Assembly: GCA_913056475.1 (NCBI GenBank)
Contig: CAJXMS010000161.1
Coordinates: forward strand, 1 to 5,489
Direction: 5' to 3'
DNA length: 5,489 nt
Source of the DNA: an uncultured Bacteroidota bacterium
Lineage (GTDB): Bacteria; Bacteroidota; Bacteroidia; Flavobacteriales; Schleiferiaceae
Shown: one piece after another, positions 1-5,489 of the stretch
Position numbering within the stretch: the stretch's first letter is position 1
Layout: the number at the start of each line of letters is the position of its first letter
Translations under genes and position numbers: made by a program
Notes under the pieces: generated by a model
The model's database searches: none
Told to the model about the DNA's origin: nothing
The model's input: the letters and a program-made list of their open reading frames with translations, nothing else

Positions 1-645
1 TTGGGGTACCTCCGCTACCTGGAAAGTGGCTCTATTTACGGGGGCGTTTACTACCGCCACCGGACGGGGGTAGTAGAACGCATTAGCCAGGTCGATAGCA
101 ATGGTTTTACCCGCATTTTTCCAGTCAATCTATCTACCCAAAATGCCTACGGTCTCGAGTTTAATATCCAGTGGGAACCTACCGATTGGTTTTCGACCAA
201 TGCCAATATCAATCTTTACCGGGCCGTAACCGAGGGGAGCTATGAAGGCCAGGACTTTAATGCCCGTACCAACACGGCAAACGGGCGTATATCCAATACT
301 TTCACCTTCTGGAACAGCGATTTGCAGCTTAGCTTTAACCTGCGCGCCCCGGAGCAAACTACCCAGGGCCGCCGCCTGGGTATCTACACCATGGACCTGG
401 CCTGGAGCCGGGATATCCTGAAAGGCAAGGGTACCATCACTTTCGCGGCACGAGATATGTTCAATACCCGCTACCGCCGCGCTTACACGTATGGGGAAAA
501 CTTTAGCCGCTTTAGCCGTTTTCAATGGCGCCGGGGCCAGTTTACGCTAACTTTCAGCTATCGCCTCAATAAGAAAAATGGCCCAGGCCAACGCCGAGGA
601 AAAGGAGGCGGCAACTACGGCGGTGGTGGTGGCGGCTCCCGGTAA
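1..645 (+). CDS. Outer-membrane beta-barrel protein (TonB-receptor-like), C-terminal part, 5' end outside window
   Basis: This is the last 214 codons of a larger outer-membrane barrel. The first visible codon is TTG inside a continuing barrel domain, so it is Leu and not a start. The protein alternates amphipathic strands with polar turns. Family landmarks are the NAYGLEFN strand (residues 48-55), MDLAWSRDILKGKGTITF (131-148) followed by ARDMFNTRYRR (150-160), and a closing strand FTLTFSYRLN (181-190). From memory of the family, this pattern is typical of the Bacteroidota OMP_b-brl_3 group, whose complete members usually start with a carboxypeptidase-regulatory-like domain and a plug. After the last strand there is a basic, glycine-rich tail of about 24 residues (191-214). 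The substrate cannot be told from this part. The gene converges on the PPTase gene, with 9 bp between the two stop codons and no clear U-tract terminator. Confidence 0.88.
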   Translation: MGYLRYLESGSIYGGVYYRHRTGVVERISQVDSNGFTRIFPVNLSTQNAYGLEFNIQWEPTDWFSTNANINLYRAVTEGSYEGQDFNARTNTANGRISNTFTFWNSDLQLSFNLRAPEQTTQGRRLGIYTMDLAWSRDILKGKGTITFAARDMFNTRYRRAYTYGENFSRFSRFQWRRGQFTLTFSYRLNKKNGPGQRRGKGGGNYGGGGGGSR

Positions 646-651
646 AGGGAG
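636..651. other. Short inverted repeat across the convergent gene ends
   Basis: CTCCC (636-640) can pair with GGGAG (647-651) around a 6-nt loop that contains the TAA stop of the barrel gene. No T-run follows on either strand, so it does not meet the usual form of an intrinsic terminator. It is the only hairpin directly at the junction of the two convergent genes and may act weakly on both transcripts, or be chance. Confidence 0.25.
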
Positions 652-654
652 GCA

Positions 655-1191
655 TCACCAGGCCCAGGCATGCAGGCCTCCGTCATGGGAAAGAGAGGCC
701 GGCGAGCTATACTGCTCATCGCAATCAAAGGAGGCCACCCAGGGGACCCCCGCTTCATCTTTGTAAAAGCGTAAATATTTCCCCTGGTACCAGAAAAACC
801 CGGGCCGCTGCTTCTGAAGCCGCCAGACCGGCCGGCGGGCGCCTGCCTTCCAGGCCAGGCTGTGGAGCATTTCCCTCCTTTCCTCGCTGGATAGCTGATA
901 ATATACCCCTTCAATAAGCAGGGCCCCCTGATAAGTACTTCCCTCCTTTTCTAGGCTCTTGATCGCCAAACTTAACGGGGCAAATAGGCGCCCCCGCCGC
1001 TGCCGATAATGGGCTTTATAGGCGGCTTCTTTAAGGCTCCACCCTAAGGCATTCTGCCAGGCCAGCGGTAGGGCCAGCTCAGAGAGTAAGCGGCGCTCTT
1101 CCCTATGGAACACTTTCCGGCGGTAGCGCTCCAGCCGTTCTGCGCCTCCTTGGCTCCAGGTAGCGAGCGCAATGAGATCATTACCAATCAC
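655..1191 (-). CDS. 4'-phosphopantetheinyl transferase, AcpS-like arrangement (ACP activation)
   Basis: This 178-residue protein should transfer the phosphopantetheine arm of CoA to the active serine of an acyl carrier protein in the cytoplasm. The family motifs are present in order: IGND at residues 2-5 (Asp5 is the expected Mg-binding acid), WSLKEAAYK at 51-59 (Glu55 and Lys59), and SLSHDG at 166-171 near the C-terminus. Having the G-x-D motif at the N-terminus and the S-x-SH motif last is the AcpS-type order rather than the Sfp order. It is longer than usual AcpS (about 125 residues): the segment between KEA and SLSHD is about 60 residues longer. The start is GTG and overlaps the ACP stop as GTGA, indicating translational coupling. 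The adjacent ACP is the obvious partner (inference). It could also serve other carriers in the cell. Confidence 0.9.
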   Translation of the reverse strand: MIGNDLIALATWSQGGAERLERYRRKVFHREERRLLSELALPLAWQNALGWSLKEAAYKAHYRQRRGRLFAPLSLAIKSLEKEGSTYQGALLIEGVYYQLSSEERREMLHSLAWKAGARRPVWRLQKQRPGFFWYQGKYLRFYKDEAGVPWVASFDCDEQYSSPASLSHDGGLHAWAW

Positions 1192-1451
1192 TTTTTAGCG
1201 AGTAAATCTTCGGTCACATCCAGCGCCTGGCCCACGGTGAGCATTTGCTCCGCGGCCTTATCGTCTATTTCGATGTCGAAGCTCTCTTCCATGTCAAGTA
1301 TGATATCCACCAGGTGAGCAGAGTTGATTTCCAAATCTTTAAGTAAGTCGCTCTGTTCGGTCATTTCGGCCAATTTCTCGGGCTTACTTACGTAGGGCCG
1401 GATAATTTCTTCGAGCCGGTTTTTTATTTCATTTCGGGTCATGGGTTCCAT
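1188..1451 (-). CDS. Acyl carrier protein, variant (NSA in place of DSL)
   Basis: This small acidic protein of 87 residues has the four-helix ACP pattern. Helix I is around residues 7-17, and the phosphopantetheine site DLEINSAHLVDI (39-50) puts the modified serine at Ser44. Helix II continues as ILDMEESFDIEID, and helix III/IV as TVGQALDVTEDLL. The usual D-S-L at the attachment site reads N-S-A here, while the downstream acidic helix that contacts partner enzymes is kept. It should carry acyl intermediates on a thioester for the adjacent ketosynthase. Two starts are possible: ATG at 1451 (13-bp overlap with the KS gene) and ATG at 1442 (Met4), which gives an ATGA overlap like the neighbouring junction. 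I slightly favour Met4 on spacing but report the longer form. It differs enough from a housekeeping AcpP to be a probable paralog. Confidence 0.93.
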   Translation of the reverse strand: MEPMTRNEIKNRLEEIIRPYVSKPEKLAEMTEQSDLLKDLEINSAHLVDIILDMEESFDIEIDDKAAEQMLTVGQALDVTEDLLAKK

Positions 1452-2722
1452 TTTTTAAGGATCAAGCAAGCGTTTACATCACCAAATCCAAAACTGGATT
1501 TAGCTATAACTGAGGGCCCCTCTGGTATCAGGTCCCGGGGTACACACTGGTCATCAATGAGCTCGGCTATCTGGGGATGCAAATGAGCAGCGTTAAGGCT
1601 TGGATGGATAAAATTGTTTGCCATCTGGACCACCGCCCCTACCGTTTCGATGGCCCCGGCAGCGCTGAGGCAATGGCCGGTCATGGATTTAAGGGCGTTG
1701 ATACGGGGGAAGTTCTTGCCGCGCCTATTGAGGGCTTCCGCCCAATTGTGCACCTCGCGAACATCGCCCATAGTGGAGGTTAAGTGCCCGGCGATAAGCC
1801 CTATCTGGTGAGGCGTGATGCCGGCACTGGCTATGGCTGCCTGGATGCAGCGCTGTACGCCTTCGGAGTGAGGGGCCGTCATGCTTCCGTTGCCTCGCTG
1901 CCCGCCGCTGTTTACGGCGCCCCCCAGGACTTCTCCCAGGATAGGTGCCCCGCGTTTTTGGGCACTGGAAAGGGATTCCAGCAAGAGGGCGCCGGCACCA
2001 CTGCCGGGTACAAAGCCGGCCGAATCGGCCGCCAGGGGGCGGCTGGCAGCAGTAGGGCTATCATTATGCCCCGTATTGAGCACCCGCATGGCGTCAAAAC
2101 CACCCCATACGTGGGGCCCGTCGGCATCGCCGCCACCGGCCAGCATCCGTTGCGCCTGGCCTCGCCGGATGTGCTCGGCAGCCATGATAATGGCCTCCGT
2201 TCCGGTAGAACAGGCGCTGGCGTTGCTGCTCACCCAGTTGCCCAAAGCCAAACGGCCGCTCAGCAGAGCGCTTATGCCACTGGGCATGGTTTGTTCCACT
2301 ACGGCGCCTCCCAGGCGCTTTACTTTCCGCTGGTCTGTTTTATAAATGGCCTCCCGTAGGGTTTGAACGCCGCTCAGGCCGCTCCCAAAGATGGTGCCCG
2401 TATCCCAGTCGGGCGGCGCATCACCGGCAGGGAGGGCGAGTCCCGCATTTTCCCAGGCTTCCAGTGCCGCCAGCAGCCCGTACAAAACCCCGTGTGCCGT
2501 AAGGCGTTTTTGTTCCAGCGCCGTAAGTTTTTTCGTCAAAAGCGACTCCGGTATGGGCGGAACACCGCCCACCTGGCAGCGAAACTGAAGGTCTGCCAGC
2601 TCTGGAAGATGTGCCAAACCGCTCTTGCCGGCTCGCAGGGCCGCTTCAAAGTTGGTCAGGCCTACCCCATTTGGGGCACACACCCCCAGCCCGGTTATGA
2701 CCACTCGTTCCGTATGCTGCAT
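1439..2722 (-). CDS. Beta-ketoacyl-ACP synthase, FabF-like (KAS I/II family)
   Basis: This 427-residue thiolase-fold condensing enzyme should join a malonyl-ACP unit to an acyl primer by decarboxylative Claisen condensation. The N-terminus VVITGLGVCAPNG is typical. The nucleophile is Cys171 in NASACSTGTEA. The other catalytic residues are His313 (GHLTSTMGD), Lys345 and His350 (ALKSMTGH). The Cys-to-His and His-to-His spacings (142 and 37) nearly match E. coli FabF (140 and 37, from memory), so it should be active and not a chain-length-factor subunit. There are two departures: the usual HGTSTP motif reads HLTSTM, and the C-terminal GFGGTN gate loop reads GFGDVN (Phe413 kept). The start ATG has AAAGGGA four bases upstream as a ribosome site and a -7 promoter element about 23 bp upstream. 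It is the first gene of the KS-ACP-PPTase unit. The substrate is unknown. Confidence 0.94.
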   Translation of the reverse strand: MQHTERVVITGLGVCAPNGVGLTNFEAALRAGKSGLAHLPELADLQFRCQVGGVPPIPESLLTKKLTALEQKRLTAHGVLYGLLAALEAWENAGLALPAGDAPPDWDTGTIFGSGLSGVQTLREAIYKTDQRKVKRLGGAVVEQTMPSGISALLSGRLALGNWVSSNASACSTGTEAIIMAAEHIRRGQAQRMLAGGGDADGPHVWGGFDAMRVLNTGHNDSPTAASRPLAADSAGFVPGSGAGALLLESLSSAQKRGAPILGEVLGGAVNSGGQRGNGSMTAPHSEGVQRCIQAAIASAGITPHQIGLIAGHLTSTMGDVREVHNWAEALNRRGKNFPRINALKSMTGHCLSAAGAIETVGAVVQMANNFIHPSLNAAHLHPQIAELIDDQCVPRDLIPEGPSVIAKSSFGFGDVNACLILKKWNP

Positions 2723-2726
2723 GGTT

Positions 2727-2733
2727 TCCCTTT
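2727..2733 (-). promoter_or_regulatory. Ribosome binding site of the ketosynthase gene
   Basis: On the minus strand the sequence AAAGGGA lies four bases before the ATG at 2722. It is the only purine-rich Shine-Dalgarno-like stretch seen before a start in this window; the internal genes rely on stop/start overlap. It supports the ATG at 2722 as the start. Confidence 0.45.
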
Positions 2734-2745
2734 GTATTTAGGCCT

Positions 2746-2753
2746 CAAATATA
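2746..2753 (-). promoter_or_regulatory. Bacteroidota-type -7 promoter element for the KS-ACP-PPTase unit
   Basis: The minus strand reads TATATTTG, an exact match to the known Bacteroidota -7 consensus TAnnTTTG. Transcription would start a few bases downstream, giving a short leader of roughly 15-20 nt before the ATG at 2722. No TTTG-like -33 element is seen at the expected distance (about 2772-2780 is GC-rich), so the promoter may be weak or depend on an activator. Confidence 0.5.
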
Positions 2754-2781
2754 CCGGAAACAGGCCGCGGGCGGTGGTACA

Positions 2782-2799
2782 TTTGGCCGGGAGGCCAAA
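2782..2799. repeat. Perfect 7-bp inverted repeat, candidate operator or second hairpin
   Basis: TTTGGCC (2782-2788) and GGCCAAA (2793-2799) flank a 4-nt GGGA spacer. On the minus strand its first arm shares bases with the T-tract of the terminator just upstream. No T-run follows it, so it is not a second standard terminator by itself. Its centre is about 41 bp upstream of the -7 element, a position where an activator could bind. A regulator site and a post-terminator RNA hairpin are both possible. Confidence 0.4.
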
Positions 2800-2821
2800 A
2801 GAAAAACCACCAGACGGGTGG
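2797..2821 (-). terminator. Intrinsic terminator of the TPR/barrel unit
   Basis: On the minus strand CCACC (2821-2817), loop CGTCT and GGTGG (2811-2807) form a 5-bp GC-rich stem, followed at once by TTTTTCTTTT (2806-2797). It begins 28 bp after the TAA stop of the barrel gene, where a terminator is expected. It separates this unit from the KS-ACP-PPTase unit, which has its own promoter element downstream. Confidence 0.7.
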
Positions 2822-2849
2822 AGCGGGCTAGCGATAGAGCAGCGCCCGG

Positions 2850-4580
2850 TTAGAAACGGTACCCAAAGCCCATCTGAAAGAACAACTGCTGGGCGGGATA
2901 ACCGAGGTACAGCTGGTAATCTTGATTGAGCAAATTGCGGAAACGCAGGAAGGCAGATATGCGTTCGTTGTACTGATAGTCCACTTCTAAATTGAGCTGC
3001 AGGTAGCCTTTGAGCATGGCATTGAGCTGTGGATTGAGGGGCGCCCGGAAAGCCTGGCGGGGGCCGATGTACTGAAGCTGGGTGGCGATATTTATCTTCT
3101 GGGCCAGGGAATAGCGCGCGGCGAGGCGGCTGGTAAACCAAGGTAGGTGCCAGGCGGGGCGGTTTGCTTCCGTTTCGAGGCTCTGGAGGCGGGCGCTGAG
3201 ATCTATTTGCAGTTTATCGCGCACGTGGGTGCTTATTTCGCCGCTGGCGTACCAGGAGCGTACGGTGGCGTAGCGGGTTTGGAGGCCGTACCACACAGAA
3301 TCGCTAAAAAAGGTAGGACTGCGGTAAGAGAGCGCTTGATTACGCGTTTGTTTATAACCGCCTTCCAGGGAAAAGTTGCTCTGAGGGCCCAGCTTGCCTT
3401 CCAGTCCCAAATAGGCCCGAAGAGTACGGCTGGGCAGGTGATCCATGCCTGGGGTAAAAAAGGGGGTTTGCTGGATGAGCTGGTGGTAGGTATTGCGCCG
3501 TACCTGTCCGGTAATGCCGCCTTGGGCGGTGAGGACATGGGGCACCAGCGGATAACTGGCCTCGATTTCGGGAAAGAAGTAGGCTTGCAGGGCCTCTTCT
3601 CCCGGCCGGGAATCCTCCTGCTGGATCAGGTATAGATCGAGGCCAAAGTCAAAGCGAAAACCGGAGGAATAAAGGGTAAGGTGCGGATTGAGCTGCGCCT
3701 GGAAAGTTTGCTGGTCATAGAGCATGGTGGTATCAGCGCCGGTATAGAGGCTGTCGTGCTTATTGCCAAACCAGGCTAGGTTGGCCTCTAGAAAGAGCGG
3801 GCGGTCGTCTGCCGGAATGCGCCAGGAACTTTGCAGCTGGGCATTGTTTTCTTGGCTGCCATAGCGGTCATCCATAAAGTGATACCGGGCATTTAAACGG
3901 CTCAGCCAGCCCAGGTAGCGCTGACTGGACTCGGTGAGGCTCACCTGGGCGGCGTAGCGCCGGTACCAGTTGTAGGGTGGTTCCAGAGTGTCAGCCTCCT
4001 CGGGGAAATTATCGGGGGCCGGAATACCGTAGTAATTGTAGCGGTTCCAGCTGCCCTTCACTTCGGAATGAAGCGTGAATTTGCGGTAAAAATGCTTGTA
4101 AAAACCGCCCAGGTTATTGCGCGCTACGATGTTTTTATCGTAAATCAGGCCGGGTACCCCATCCTGTGTAGAAAAGTGCGATCCTGTGAATCCGTAGCTG
4201 CGCTTACCCGAGCGTCCGCTGGCATAATGTGCTTCCAGGACGGGGCTGTTGTAGAGGCCGTAGCCCATTTCCACCAGGCCTTGATAGAGCGGCTCTACCT
4301 CCACCCGGGCTATACGGGCCGGCGAAATGGGCTCGGGAGAAAAACGAATGGGTAGGGGCTGGCTTTTAATACGGTATTGGGGCGTGATCTTGGTTTGGAT
4401 GGTGTCTTCATAGTTAGGAAGCGGGTTGAGCTTACCGCTTTTCATAACCTCCGCCTGAAAGGCTTCAGTGACGCTGAGCTCCAGCTGGCCCAGGTCTTCT
4501 TCTTGTTCTTTGCTCCCACCAGGCTGTCCTAGCAGGAAAAGGGAGGAAAGGAAGAGGGTAATGGAGAGGCTACTTTTCAT
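2850..4580 (-). CDS. Plug-less TonB-receptor-like outer-membrane beta-barrel protein, function unknown
   Basis: This protein has 576 residues. The N-terminus MKSSLSITLFLSSLFLLG is a signal peptide; there is no lipobox Cys. Residues about 25-95 form a non-barrel, proline-containing periplasmic segment (for example PLPNYED, PLPIRFSPEPISP). From about residue 98 to the end it alternates aromatic-rich amphipathic strands and charged turns, ending MGFGYRF with the terminal Phe common in outer-membrane barrels. It is too short to hold both a TonB plug domain and a 22-strand barrel, and no plug motif is seen. The region LVEMGYGLYNSPVLEAHYAS followed by SYGFTGSHFSTQDG resembles a Bacteroidota family usually named only TonB-dependent receptor (recognition from memory). 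The ATG overlaps the TPR gene stop as ATGA, so the two are translationally coupled and probably work together. An intrinsic terminator follows. The ligand or role is not known. Confidence 0.85.
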   Translation of the reverse strand: MKSSLSITLFLSSLFLLGQPGGSKEQEEDLGQLELSVTEAFQAEVMKSGKLNPLPNYEDTIQTKITPQYRIKSQPLPIRFSPEPISPARIARVEVEPLYQGLVEMGYGLYNSPVLEAHYASGRSGKRSYGFTGSHFSTQDGVPGLIYDKNIVARNNLGGFYKHFYRKFTLHSEVKGSWNRYNYYGIPAPDNFPEEADTLEPPYNWYRRYAAQVSLTESSQRYLGWLSRLNARYHFMDDRYGSQENNAQLQSSWRIPADDRPLFLEANLAWFGNKHDSLYTGADTTMLYDQQTFQAQLNPHLTLYSSGFRFDFGLDLYLIQQEDSRPGEEALQAYFFPEIEASYPLVPHVLTAQGGITGQVRRNTYHQLIQQTPFFTPGMDHLPSRTLRAYLGLEGKLGPQSNFSLEGGYKQTRNQALSYRSPTFFSDSVWYGLQTRYATVRSWYASGEISTHVRDKLQIDLSARLQSLETEANRPAWHLPWFTSRLAARYSLAQKINIATQLQYIGPRQAFRAPLNPQLNAMLKGYLQLNLEVDYQYNERISAFLRFRNLLNQDYQLYLGYPAQQLFFQMGFGYRF

Positions 4581-5489
4581 CGGGGCGCATTTTCGGTTTG
4601 GGGCGGTACACTATCCGGGGAGATAGTATCCGGCGGGGCATCTATGAGGCGCAATTCTTCGGAAGCCTGCACGGCCCCGCTATCAGACTGTTTTCGCATC
4701 AAGTCTTCCTTGGCCTTGAGGGCCTGCTTTTCCGAGGCTTCAATTTCTGCCTGGAGGTCTTTTACTTCTTGATTGAGATCGGTATTGTAATCTTCTTTAA
4801 GCAGGAAGTCAATGATGTAATTGGCCTGAAAGATGTCGCCCAGCCGGAAAAAATTCCGGGCCATAAGCAGCAGGCCCCGAAGCTTCCATTCTTTGTAGCT
4901 GGGTAGGTTTTCGATCAGCAGGTTGATTTCCTCGTTGCTTGCCTTGTAGCTTTTCTGGCGGTACAGAACCCGGGCGGTGTGATAATAGGCCGCTGCCTGT
5001 GCCCCGCCCTTGGCGGTATCGCTAAGCTGTCGATATACGCTGAGGCTGGAGTCCAGTTGGCCCTGAGCGGCCAGGGCTCGAGCAGATAGTTTTAAGACCA
5101 AAAGATAATCCGGGGAGGCGAGGTTTTCTTTCTGGCGGAGCACCTTGGCATAGCGAAGTACTTCTGGATGGTCGCCCAGGCGGGCGGAGGTTTTAAGTAT
5201 ACCTAACCGGGCCCGGCGCAAATCGGGCGGTAGGGGTTCCATTCCCTCTATTTGCCGGTAATACTGCCGCGCCATAGCAAAAGCACTGTCTTTAAACCGT
5301 GCCTGGGCTAGCTTTTGATAGGCTTTAAGGCTATAATCGTGACGTGGCATTTCGCTGAGCATTTTATAATACCGGAGCGCTTGGGGCTGCTTATCGAGGC
5401 TTTCCGCAGCCTGGGCGGCATAATTAGCGGCTTTGGTGCGGAAAAGTCCGTTTTTAAAACGCTTGAGATAACCGGCAAACTGATCCAAG
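4577..5489 (-). CDS. Tetratricopeptide-repeat protein, C-terminal part, 5' end outside window
   Basis: The last 303 codons are visible. The first full codon is TTG in mid-repeat, so it is Leu and not the start. The visible part is helical TPR-like units of about 34 residues: roughly 20-52, 53-86, 88-121, 125-158, 163-196 and 198-231, with paired features such as ALRYYKML, SSLSVYRQL and LGDIFQANYIIDFLL. The first visible residues (FAGYLKRFKNG) look like the end of another unit of the BamD/YbgF-like type. After the repeats come a charged coiled-coil-like helix (about 236-267) and a Pro/Asp/Ser-rich tail (268-303). Such proteins are protein-binding scaffolds; a periplasmic or outer-membrane-attached location is inferred from the coupled barrel gene, since the signal sequence is not visible. 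Known Bacteroidota relatives that I recall are about 1000 residues long and end in a similar last repeat. Confidence 0.85.
   Translation of the reverse strand, partial: LDQFAGYLKRFKNGLFRTKAANYAAQAAESLDKQPQALRYYKMLSEMPRHDYSLKAYQKLAQARFKDSAFAMARQYYRQIEGMEPLPPDLRRARLGILKTSARLGDHPEVLRYAKVLRQKENLASPDYLLVLKLSARALAAQGQLDSSLSVYRQLSDTAKGGAQAAAYYHTARVLYRQKSYKASNEEINLLIENLPSYKEWKLRGLLLMARNFFRLGDIFQANYIIDFLLKEDYNTDLNQEVKDLQAEIEASEKQALKAKEDLMRKQSDSGAVQASEELRLIDAPPDTISPDSVPPQTENAPR

Noticed and set aside
130..525. Minus-strand open frame of 131 codons opposite the first barrel gene
   Set aside because: It is antisense to a recognisable barrel and has no domain; its apparent start has no supporting signal.
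648..681. GGAGGC/GCCTCC inverted repeat as a terminator between the convergent genes
   Set aside because: The loop is 22 nt, most of it lies inside the PPTase coding sequence, and no T-run follows on either strand.
1784..2359. Plus-strand open frame of 191 codons opposite the ketosynthase gene
   Set aside because: It lies wholly antisense to a gene with clear catalytic motifs, has no recognisable domain, and its composition fits a GC-rich shadow frame.
1439..2722. Ketosynthase as an inactive chain-length factor or as the housekeeping FabF
   Set aside because: The active-site Cys and both His residues are present, which argues against a chain-length factor. The variant motifs and the dedicated PPTase argue against the housekeeping enzyme, though the latter is not excluded.
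2363..2929. Plus-strand open frame of 188 codons running across the intergenic region
   Set aside because: It is antisense to the KS start and the barrel end, passes through the terminator and promoter, and shows no domain or ribosome site.
3147..3635. Plus-strand open frame of 162 codons opposite the barrel gene
   Set aside because: It is an antisense shadow with low-complexity Gly/Ala content and no family pattern; the minus-strand barrel explains the region.

Overview
The window looks like a GC-rich member of the Bacteroidota. Three things point there: a C-terminal barrel of the Bacteroidota outer-membrane beta-barrel type (TonB-receptor-like), a TPR protein followed by a plug-less TonB-receptor-like barrel (an arrangement I recall from this phylum), and a promoter -7 element matching the phylum consensus TAnnTTTG. 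The genus cannot be read from the sequence. A GC-rich Saprospiria-like lineage is a guess.

Layout from left to right. (i) 1-645, plus strand: the 3' end of a large outer-membrane beta-barrel protein with a glycine-rich tail. (ii) 655-2722, minus strand, read right to left: a tightly coupled three-gene unit of ketosynthase (KS), acyl carrier protein (ACP) and 4'-phosphopantetheinyl transferase (PPTase). Neighbouring genes overlap at stop/start codons, and the unit ends only 9 bp from the convergent barrel gene. (iii) 2723-2849: an intergenic control region with, in minus-strand order, an intrinsic terminator for the upstream unit, a perfect 7-bp inverted repeat, a -7 promoter element and a purine-rich ribosome binding site for the KS gene. 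(iv) 2850-5489, minus strand: a two-gene unit of TPR protein (5' end beyond the window) and a 576-residue plug-less outer-membrane barrel, joined by an ATGA overlap.

The KS-ACP-PPTase unit reads as a small accessory acyl-assembly cassette that brings its own carrier protein and the enzyme that activates it. The KS keeps the Cys-His-His-Lys active site but departs from the usual sequence at two flanking motifs, and the ACP has Asn-Ser-Ala where DSL is normal. This suggests a specialised pair rather than the housekeeping FabF/AcpP. No ketoreductase, dehydratase, enoyl reductase, thioesterase or acyltransferase gene is present, so the product cannot be inferred. The TPR/barrel pair probably forms or serves an envelope complex of unknown function.

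There is no tRNA, rRNA, CRISPR array, insertion sequence or phage gene in the window, and no gene-free stretch longer than about 130 bp. The many antisense open frames are treated as shadows of the real genes.
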